This document shows, piece after piece, positions 1 through 4,458 of a stretch of 5,283 nt of DNA (position 1 is its first letter; each line of letters starts with the position of its first letter). Source of the DNA: an uncultured Lacticaseibacillus sp. GTDB taxonomy: Bacteria; Bacillota; Bacilli; Lactobacillales; Lactobacillaceae. The stretch is from NCBI GenBank assembly GCA_934339215.1, contig CAKRHU010000141.1, positions 1 through 5,283 on the forward strand, written 5' to 3'. The position numbers and the translations under genes were made by a program. The notes below the pieces were generated by a model, which saw nothing but the letters and a program-made list of their open reading frames with translations, was not told the DNA's origin and made no database searches.

Positions 1-174
1 ACCACCATTACGCGTAAAGGTTGCATATGCGTGCCCAGTTTCGACAACGCTACCACCGTTATCTGGATTAGGCCCAGCTTGCCCAGCGGCAAATACCGTG
101 CTAGTCGCGAAGGTCCCGCCTAATACCAAAGCTGAGAATAATGCGGCTGCGGATAATTTAGTTTTGTTGGTCAT
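1..174 (-). CDS. Secreted surface protein, N-terminal fragment (probably WxL family), cut by the window edge
   Basis: The first 58 codons read from ATG at 174 down to base 1 and stay open at the edge. The start is well supported: GGAGG at 183-187 lies 8 bases upstream. The product opens with a classic Sec signal peptide: a short basic N-region (MTNKTK), a hydrophobic core at about residues 8-24, and a signal peptidase I site after Val-Phe-Ala at residues 27-29. The mature protein begins AGQAGPNP and continues into a stretch ending ATFTRNGG. The signal peptide style and the following small, Thr/Gly/Asn-rich segment resemble lactobacillal WxL-domain proteins, which bind peptidoglycan non-covalently at the cell surface. 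The WxL motifs themselves would lie beyond the window, so the family call is inference; export is well supported. It lies downstream of the Mga-type gene on the same strand but behind a terminator, so it should have its own promoter. Confidence 0.78.
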   Translation of the reverse strand, partial: MTNKTKLSAAALFSALVLGGTFATSTVFAAGQAGPNPDNGGSVVETGHAYATFTRNGG

Positions 175-182
175 GATAGATT

Positions 183-187
183 CCTCC
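183..187 (-). promoter_or_regulatory. Ribosome binding site of the surface protein gene
   Basis: On the minus strand GGAGG is followed by 8 bases and then ATG at 174. It fixes the start of an ORF that would otherwise be recognisable only as an edge fragment. Confidence 0.8.
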
Positions 188-212
188 ATTTTGCTTAAGT
201 GTGATGCCCAAC

Positions 213-235
213 ACTTGTTCATTGATCGAACAAGT
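213..235 (-). repeat. Inverted repeat in the leader of the surface protein gene
   Basis: ACTTGTTC (213-220) and GAACAAGT (228-235) are perfect 8-bp inverted arms around a 7-base centre, ATTGATC. The element lies 39-61 bases upstream of the surface protein ATG, so it is either in the 5' untranslated mRNA (a stabilising hairpin) or a dyad operator near the promoter. There is no run of T after it on either strand, so it is not a usual terminator. Which role applies depends on the transcription start, which is unclear here. Confidence 0.6.
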
Positions 236-508
236 TTTAAATATTTAATTTATGCTTTTAGTATATCCACAATATCGTCACAAAATATTCATGATTTCAT
301 AAAATGCTTTCGAATATTTGGAAAGTATAGTTCTTTAAATTCAATTTTCTATTTCTAAATCGGGAAATCACGGGTCTTCATCAGTTGGATATTGTTGTCG
401 AAACGTTTACGCCCTTTAAATCCACGCAGATGTTGTAACCCAGATATCAGAAGATAAGTTAGAGGATACTGTGATTTTTCGTGTTAGTGCTGAAATCTTA
501 CCTATTTA
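236..508. other. AT-rich intergenic region upstream of the surface protein gene
   Basis: No convincing complete gene is present. The part at 236-360 is very AT-rich and should hold the minus-strand promoter of the surface protein gene. Candidates are weak: a TATACT at 260-265 without a good -35, and TTGTGA (278-283) spaced 17 bases from TAAAAG (255-260). At 358-483 the minus strand is open for 42 codons with protein-like composition but no start or ribosome site; it is discussed as a possible gene remnant. Confidence 0.5.
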
Positions 509-535
509 AAAAGGAGGCTGGATACGCCTCCTTTT
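509..535 (-). terminator. Rho-independent terminator of the AP2-unknown-Mga unit
   Basis: A perfect 10-bp stem, AAAAGGAGGC (509-518) with GCCTCCTTTT (526-535), encloses a 7-base loop. Read on the minus strand the GC-rich core is followed by TTTTTA, as expected for intrinsic termination. The A/T arms make the element roughly symmetrical, so it could also act on the plus strand. It starts 2 bases after the second in-frame stop (538-540) of the Mga-type reading frame but 146 bases after the first stop (682-684). This is strong positional evidence that the original gene ended at 538. Confidence 0.82.
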
Positions 536-537
536 AA

Positions 538-684
538 TCAAACGGCATTCAGTTGCGATTGCTTGGTGACTAAGGTGTGGATCAAACTTTCCCGATAGGA
601 CGACAACTCTAAGGCGTTGGCATACCAGGAGAAATCCGGCTGCACGGTTTGTAAGGAATCGCGGTTGCCGATCGTCAAGTCTCA
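538..684 (-). pseudogene. In-frame 3' end of the Mga-type regulator gene, cut off by an internal TGA
   Basis: Directly after the TGA at 682-684 the same reading frame continues for 47 sense codons (541-681) to TGA at 538-540. The translation looks like genuine protein: it begins DLTIGNRDSLQTVQPDF, then SWYANALELSSYRESL, and ends KQSQLNAV. Adding it gives about 476 residues, within the usual size of Mga-family regulators. The second stop lies 2 bases before the terminator stem. A single change in a TGG (Trp) or CGA (Arg) codon would give the TGA. The tail carries no frameshift or further stop, so the lesion is either recent, a base-calling error, or tolerated by readthrough. Confidence 0.75.
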
Positions 685-1968
685 AGTGGTGTTACTGACG
701 CTGGCGACCCACGGCACACAATTGACAAATTCACGCAATTCACGCAGGCCTTCCGTCATCGGTTCCACCGCCAAGCGAACTTGCAGACGGCGATGTTGTT
801 GCACATTGCTCAAGTAAGGCGCAATCAGCGGTCCGATCAAGCTGATCAAGCGACTTTCAAAATCGCGAAACACGTTAAACACTTTCGCCTCTGGCAAAGT
901 CGCAACGGCTGACTTCAATAGTTGTTGAATTTCATCCGAGATGTTCAAAGCCGCACCGCCCACATAATCTTGGGCTTGTGGCACCGGGCCTGAACAAATC
1001 AAGAACCCACTGACCACTCGTAATAAGTTTAAGTATAAGTCGTCATCGATATCACCACAGGCTGGCTGATACACGGCTGCGACGAGGTCATTCATGACCA
1101 CTGAGGTTTGATCATCAAACATCAGATCCATTTCGACTGCCGCAGATTCTGGGCGTCTGGTCCGGACATCAAAGCGCGCCTGACTGATTTGAAAGAAGTT
1201 AAACGCCGTCACATCCAAACCCGTCAACGGTGGCCGAATGGATCCAAGGCGTAGGTTATGGCGATTGATCTTGGTATCCAACCATTGCAAGTTGGCAGTG
1301 GGTTTAATCCGGGCTTGTTTACCCACGCGCAAATGACTGATCGCGAGAAAATATAATTGTTGCAAATGTGTGAGTGGCCGATCTGGTACGATCGTGATCG
1401 CCGCAAATTCAGTTTCCAGTTGCTGTTGATCAACGGTTGCAAACGGCCACATCGTCCCGCGATAAGCCCACCAATACACGGTGAACAAAAAATTACGAAT
1501 GTTGATTTCATTGCCATCAAAAGCAAACTTAGCAAGTTTGAATTTTAACCCATATTGTTTCAATAAAGCATTCAATGGCTTGAGCTTACGTGAAATCGTC
1601 GAGCGGCTGACAAATTCTTGATCACAGAATTGACTGGCACCAGGACTTGGCGATTTGATCACGTAATCGACAATGCGATAAACCAGTGAATTTTGAATCA
1701 AATCAGCGCGGTAAGCATCCAAGCTCAACGGCAGATCCACGCCCGCTAACATCGCCGTGCGCACTTTTTCTCGCGGTTCGCCGGATAAGTCGACAAGATC
1801 ATCTAATAATTCTTGAAACACGTTATAAGTCGGTTGATACTTACTGTTCATCATCACCGCCAAATCGGTGATGGTCACATCTTTAACGTAAGGCCGCGAT
1901 AACATCACATAGAGTTGGTACTTTAACCAATCAGCTCGTTCCAAAAACAATTCCCCATAATCGATCAA
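682..1968 (-). CDS. Mga-family helix-turn-helix transcription regulator (C-terminally interrupted)
   Basis: This encodes 428 residues from TTG at 1968. An AGGAGG at 1977-1982 lies 8 bases upstream. The more distal in-frame GTG (1975-1977) overlaps that site and is unlikely to be the start. Residues about 12-60 form an N-terminal helical HTH-like region (ERADWLKYQLYVMLS onward). Residues about 112-142 contain a second, clearer HTH whose recognition helix includes SRSTISRKLKPL, the arrangement found in Mga/AtxA-type regulators. The rest is the large helical region with W/Y/F-rich segments that in this family carries PRD-like and EIIB-like domains. Such proteins act in the cytoplasm as DNA-binding activators, often of surface or virulence-type genes. 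It is the last gene of a three-gene unit, 18 bases after the unknown gene. The visible stop at 682 appears premature. The family assignment is by motif and architecture; the target genes are not known. Confidence 0.78.
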   Translation of the reverse strand: MIDYGELFLERADWLKYQLYVMLSRPYVKDVTITDLAVMMNSKYQPTYNVFQELLDDLVDLSGEPREKVRTAMLAGVDLPLSLDAYRADLIQNSLVYRIVDYVIKSPSPGASQFCDQEFVSRSTISRKLKPLNALLKQYGLKFKLAKFAFDGNEINIRNFLFTVYWWAYRGTMWPFATVDQQQLETEFAAITIVPDRPLTHLQQLYFLAISHLRVGKQARIKPTANLQWLDTKINRHNLRLGSIRPPLTGLDVTAFNFFQISQARFDVRTRRPESAAVEMDLMFDDQTSVVMNDLVAAVYQPACGDIDDDLYLNLLRVVSGFLICSGPVPQAQDYVGGAALNISDEIQQLLKSAVATLPEAKVFNVFRDFESRLISLIGPLIAPYLSNVQQHRRLQVRLAVEPMTEGLRELREFVNCVPWVASVSNTT

Positions 1969-1976
1969 AGTCCCCA

Positions 1977-1982
1977 CCTCCT
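1977..1982 (-). promoter_or_regulatory. Ribosome binding site deciding a TTG start for the Mga-type gene
   Basis: The minus strand reads AAAAGGAGGTG at 1975-1985. The AGGAGG core is 8 bases from TTG (1966-1968). The GTG contained in the site itself opens the same frame but would have no usable spacing, so TTG is the better start. Confidence 0.72.
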
Positions 1983-1986
1983 TTTG

Positions 1987-2673
1987 CTATTCAATATCAG
2001 TAAACATAAATGTTGCCAACTTATCCGTCGTCGCCGCTTGTCGCAAGGGCACATCAAACAATTTCGTGATTGAACCGTCCACTTGTTGCCAATTCTCGAC
2101 TTGCACTTCATCTTCCATCGGCAATGGCACCACCGAGCGTAAAACGCATTGCGCACCCCCTTGTAAAAAGGCCTCCAAAGATTGGCTGTACTTCATCGGC
2201 CAGCCATCTAACAATTCACCCACGCTAACGGGCAATGATGCATCATCGCTGGCCCCGTTAGCAAGAAAGTCGTACATGACTTGTGCTGGCATCACCAAGT
2301 TGATCACTTTAACAGGTGAAGACACCGTGTTGCCGCTGAGTTGTGCCAGCACCCCGGAAGCAATCGCCGACACTGGCACTTGTAACAAATACAGCGGCAC
2401 TAACGAATTGACGTCAACCGCCTCAAGAAAACGCTGTACGGCCTTGGCGTCAAGTGGCAAAGGCTGCTGCCGATCGGTCAATCGCAGGGCTCGAATGGCT
2501 AAATCTTTAATGTGATCATGGCGGCGCAACTGCCAATAAAAGTGATCGGTGTGATCTTCAGCACCGAAATGCACGATCACGCTGCGAGAATTTGGTGGCA
2601 TCGTGGCTTGAATCGCTTCTGGCGTCAACCAAACCGAGGCTGGTTTCTTCCAGAAACGCCACCAACGGCGCAT
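1987..2673 (-). CDS. Unrecognised 228-residue protein, translationally coupled to the AP2 gene
   Basis: I do not recognise this protein. It starts at ATG 2671-2673, which shares one base with the TAA of the AP2 gene (TAATG). No Shine-Dalgarno sequence precedes it, so translation probably depends on ribosomes ending the upstream gene. The N-terminus is basic and aromatic (MRRWWRFWKKPASVW), but no hydrophobic segment follows, so it is neither an obvious signal peptide nor a membrane anchor; it could be a surface for binding membrane or nucleic acid. A region at about 100-160 is rich in Val, Leu and Ala and looks like a compact alpha/beta domain. The C-terminus is acidic (MFTDIE). No HTH, zinc ligand cluster or nucleotide-binding loop is visible. 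Its place between two DNA-binding proteins suggests a partner in the same regulatory pathway, which is inference only. Confidence 0.72.
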   Translation of the reverse strand: MRRWWRFWKKPASVWLTPEAIQATMPPNSRSVIVHFGAEDHTDHFYWQLRRHDHIKDLAIRALRLTDRQQPLPLDAKAVQRFLEAVDVNSLVPLYLLQVPVSAIASGVLAQLSGNTVSSPVKVINLVMPAQVMYDFLANGASDDASLPVSVGELLDGWPMKYSQSLEAFLQGGAQCVLRSVVPLPMEDEVQVENWQQVDGSITKLFDVPLRQAATTDKLATFMFTDIE

Positions 2674-3221
2674 TATTGCTTGCGGGCGGCAACGACGGCC
2701 AAGACCCGCTGTAAACTCCGGGAATCCGGCGCCGCATCCAATTGACGCTCAACTTCCGGAGTTAAGAAGCGTTGTTCAGCAGCCCGACGCGCGGCGACAG
2801 CATCGCTATAGTTCACGAACATTTGGTTTAAGACGTAATGCCCTCGCAACATCAAGCGCGCTACCCAATGTGCTGACGTCTTATCAAACGAAACGCCTGG
2901 TACCCCTGAACGATTGTTACGCCGTGGGATCAATGACGCTTGTAAGTTGACGCCATCGTGAATGCCAAAGCCAGCACGAGAACCGATGTGCGCCACAAAG
3001 GCGGGGTTTTTATGCGCGTTGACCACACTGACTTCCCGCCGCCAACAGCCACAAGAGCTGGTGCTACCATGGCGCAAGCGATAGCCGTCTGTGACCACGG
3101 TATTGCCACAATCACATGCACATTCCCACAATGCATTCCCATTATGATGGTCTCGCCCTGCATAAGCGGTGACCACTAACCGGCCAAAACGTTGGCCCAC
3201 CATATCAATTCGTTTTGTCAT
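2673..3221 (-). CDS. Zinc-ribbon and AP2-domain DNA-binding protein
   Basis: This encodes 182 residues from ATG at 3221, chosen because AAGGAG at 3229-3234 lies 7 bases upstream; an in-frame ATG at 3227 is only 1 base from it. Residues 8-17 (VGQRFGRLVV) open the common N-terminal module of these proteins. Cys34, Cys36 and Cys38 in CACDCGN plus Cys57 and Cys59 in SCGC form a probable zinc ribbon. Residues about 101-153 form an AP2/ERF-like domain: NNRSGVPGVSFDK, the conserved Trp119, Gly127, Phe135 and the helix with AARRAAEQRF. In bacteria this pair is typical of phage or homing-associated proteins and is thought to bind DNA; no HNH nuclease motif is visible here, so it is probably a binder rather than a nuclease. 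It heads the unit and is coupled to the next gene by a 1-base overlap. A regulatory role in this operon is inference. Confidence 0.82.
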   Translation of the reverse strand: MTKRIDMVGQRFGRLVVTAYAGRDHHNGNALWECACDCGNTVVTDGYRLRHGSTSSCGCWRREVSVVNAHKNPAFVAHIGSRAGFGIHDGVNLQASLIPRRNNRSGVPGVSFDKTSAHWVARLMLRGHYVLNQMFVNYSDAVAARRAAEQRFLTPEVERQLDAAPDSRSLQRVLAVVAARKQ

Positions 3222-3228
3222 ACCCATT

Positions 3229-3234
3229 CTCCTT
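3229..3234 (-). promoter_or_regulatory. Ribosome binding site deciding the AP2 gene start
   Basis: AAGGAG on the minus strand is followed by AATGGGT and then ATG at 3221. The first ATG (3225-3227) is too close to serve, and the long in-frame extension to 3302 lacks a site of its own. Confidence 0.72.
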
Positions 3235-3237
3235 AAA

Positions 3238-3268
3238 GCGGCTGCGCGCCCCCACCCGCAGTTTCCGC
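3238..3268 (-). other. GC-rich leader hairpin just upstream of the AP2 ribosome site
   Basis: GCGG plus CTGCG (3238-3246) can pair with CGCAG (3257-3261) and CCGC (3265-3268), giving 9 pairs with a 3-base bulge and a C/G-rich loop. It ends 3 bases before the AAGGAG site, so in mRNA it could stabilise the leader or limit ribosome access. No alternative pairing partner or known riboswitch fold is visible. Confidence 0.4.
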
Positions 3269-3620
3269 ACGTTTTATTAATAAAAATATAAGTCATGTAC
3301 ATGTTATACGGCGTTCAGATTTTATAAGAATTCTTATACAGATTTGAATTGGTTCCTCGAATCAGGAACAAATTGCCGATTGCAGATATGCAAGGAACGC
3401 AAAAGACTAGGCCTTTACATCCTGAAAAAATTGTTGATCGTGAATTGACGCGCAATTTGTTCACTATTCTTAAACAGTCACCCCCACGTCACAACCCAAT
3501 GCTAAGTGACCGTTGTAATCAGAATTTTTTAAGCTTTCATCCGAAATCATTCGGGTATCTTTAGAAACCTGAATTTGTGAGCGTCTGAAATTGGCACTGA
3601 ATATAATATGACGCGACGAC
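3269..3620. other. Intergenic region between the tetR-type gene and the AP2 unit
   Basis: I see no convincing gene here. The promoter of the AP2 unit should lie between about 3270 and 3350 on the minus strand. TATAAC (3303-3308) and TATAAA (3321-3326) are possible -10 elements, but neither has a good -35. Besides the palindrome at 3316-3345 there are two small dyads: GTTCCT/AGGAAC (3352-3369) and CCGAA/TTCGG (3541-3554, 4-base loop). A 71-codon plus-strand frame at 3349-3564 lacks a ribosome site and recognisable content. Confidence 0.5.
3316..3345. promoter_or_regulatory. Perfect 16-bp palindrome flanked by 7-bp direct repeats, candidate operator
   Basis: TATAAGAATTCTTATA (3323-3338) is perfectly self-complementary. 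It is bordered immediately on both sides by the same heptamer, CAGATTT (3316-3322 and 3339-3345). It lies about 95-125 bases upstream of the AP2 start, in the stretch that should contain the operon promoter. The symmetry suits a homodimeric DNA-binding protein. There is no GC-rich core or T-run to make it a terminator. The binding protein is unknown. Confidence 0.5.
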
Positions 3621-3648
3621 AAAAAAGACCCAAGCAATTGCTTGAGCC
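3621..3648 (-). terminator. Rho-independent terminator of the TetR-family gene
   Basis: On the minus strand GGCTCAAGC, loop AATT, GCTTGGGTC forms a 9-pair stem with two G-T wobbles (3627-3648). It is followed at once by six T residues (3621-3626). It begins 18 bases after the TetR stop codon, the expected position. Confidence 0.85.
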
Positions 3649-3666
3649 AAAATTTTCTGATTAATA

Positions 3667-4278
3667 TTAAGCTTGTTCACACCCTTGGGCAATCCAAGTC
3701 AACTGCCGGGCCACTTGTTGTTTCAAATCCGCGGCTGAACCCTGGTTTTCTGTGCGTTGATAATAGCCAGTCATGGTTTGGACAAACATCCCCACCACCT
3801 GCCAAATTAATAGTTCAACCTCTTCATCGCTGTTGACCTTCAGCCGACTGCGGTCGAGATGATCACGCAAATACAAGGCAGCGCCAGTTTGCGGCTGTTG
3901 CTTCAAGAAATCCGGCGACTGTTCGTGCAAGTAATCAAACACATTGGCATAAAATGGTGCATAAGGCCCACTGACCAAGGTATCGATCAACCGGTCAAAG
4001 ACGATCGCAATCGCGGCAAAAAAGTCGTTATCTTCCTGATCTAACACTTCACGCATCCAAGCGATGTTGTGATTTTGCTGTAAGCTCAGTAAATAGTCAA
4101 AAATGTCGGCTTTGTCTTGAAAATATTGATAGAAACTTCCATGCGCGACTTGCGCTTGGCGAATAATATTTGAAACGCTGGCATCAGGAAATGGCGCGCG
4201 CGCAAATTCGGTGTACGCTGCTTGTACGATTCGAGCACGCTTAGGCGTCGGCAAACGATAAAAGGTGGCAGTTGGCAT
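3667..4278 (-). CDS. TetR/AcrR-family transcriptional regulator
   Basis: This encodes 203 residues from ATG at 4278; AGGT at 4285-4288 gives a modest ribosome site 6 bases away. The in-frame GTG at 4281 is a weaker choice. Residues about 8-60 form the TetR_N DNA-binding domain: LPTPKRARIVQAAYTEF for helix 1, then DASVSNIIRQAQVAHGSFYQYF with the HTH and the signature GSFYQYFQDKADIFDYLL. Length and the all-helical, variable C-terminal ligand-binding and dimerisation region fit the family. Members usually repress neighbouring efflux or metabolic genes and themselves until a small ligand binds. No divergent target gene is visible: the upstream side is occupied by a TnpB element. The gene stands alone between its own promoter and terminator. 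Confidence 0.9.
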   Translation of the reverse strand: MPTATFYRLPTPKRARIVQAAYTEFARAPFPDASVSNIIRQAQVAHGSFYQYFQDKADIFDYLLSLQQNHNIAWMREVLDQEDNDFFAAIAIVFDRLIDTLVSGPYAPFYANVFDYLHEQSPDFLKQQPQTGAALYLRDHLDRSRLKVNSDEEVELLIWQVVGMFVQTMTGYYQRTENQGSAADLKQQVARQLTWIAQGCEQA

Positions 4279-4307
4279 CACATGACCTGCTATATAAAAC
4301 GTGGAAG

Positions 4308-4323
4308 AATGTCCAATGACACT
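4308..4323. promoter_or_regulatory. Short quasi-palindrome at the tetR-type transcription start, possible autoregulatory site
   Basis: TGTC (4310-4313) and GACA (4318-4321) are inverted around CAAT, with one more pair at 4308 and 4323. It falls just after the expected transcription start, where TetR proteins often bind. The arms are short, and the hexamer TGTCCA recurs in the -35 region (4354-4359), so support is weak. Confidence 0.25.
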
Positions 4324-4331
4324 AGCAAAGG

Positions 4332-4359
4332 ATTATATATTTCCTTTCTTAGTTGTCCA
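4332..4359 (-). promoter_or_regulatory. Sigma-A-type promoter of the TetR-family gene
   Basis: On the minus strand TGGACA (4354-4359, 5 of 6 to consensus) and a consensus TATAAT (4332-4337) are separated by 16 bases. Transcription would begin near 4325, giving a leader of about 47 bases before ATG 4278. Confidence 0.7.
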
Positions 4360-4443
4360 TTCTGGTTTCATTTGGTCCCGTTAACATCAGTATTCTTACC
4401 GCAAGACAAGTTTTGGCAACATGGACTGACTCCTGAACCTTAA

Positions 4444-4458
4444 GGGTATAGCCTACCC
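4444..4458 (-). other. Hairpin at the end of tnpB, probable right-end structure of the IS element
   Basis: GGGTA (4454-4458) and TACCC (4444-4448) form a 5-bp stem with loop GGCTA on the minus strand. It overlaps the tnpB stop codon (4453-4455). IS200/IS605 elements carry subterminal hairpins at their ends, and the guide RNA used by TnpB terminates near there. The exact element boundary cannot be set without an empty site. Confidence 0.45.

Noticed and set aside
98..358. Plus-strand 86-codon frame
   Set aside because: It is antisense to the surface protein start and signal peptide, lacks a ribosome site and reads AT-rich spacer.
398..411. cre-like catabolite control site around AAACGTTT
   Set aside because: The core palindrome matches, but the outer positions fit poorly (about three mismatches), and it is over 200 bases from the surface gene start.
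2066..2515. Plus-strand 149-codon frame
   Set aside because: It lies wholly antisense to the 228-residue gene, has Cys/Ser/Thr-rich shadow composition and no ribosome site.
3222..3302. N-terminal extension of the AP2 protein containing a CGNCG motif
   Set aside because: It would be read through the leader hairpin and ribosome site. Relatives usually start a few residues before GQRFGRL, and AAGGAG is ideally placed for ATG 3221.
3541..3554. CCGAA/TTCGG hairpin as a terminator
   Set aside because: The stem has only 5 pairs, no T-run follows on either strand, and no gene ends beside it.
3349..3564. Plus-strand 71-codon frame in the intergenic region
   Set aside because: It begins at a TTG with no ribosome site, has no recognisable motif, and its composition is not clearly coding. 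A decayed remnant cannot be excluded.
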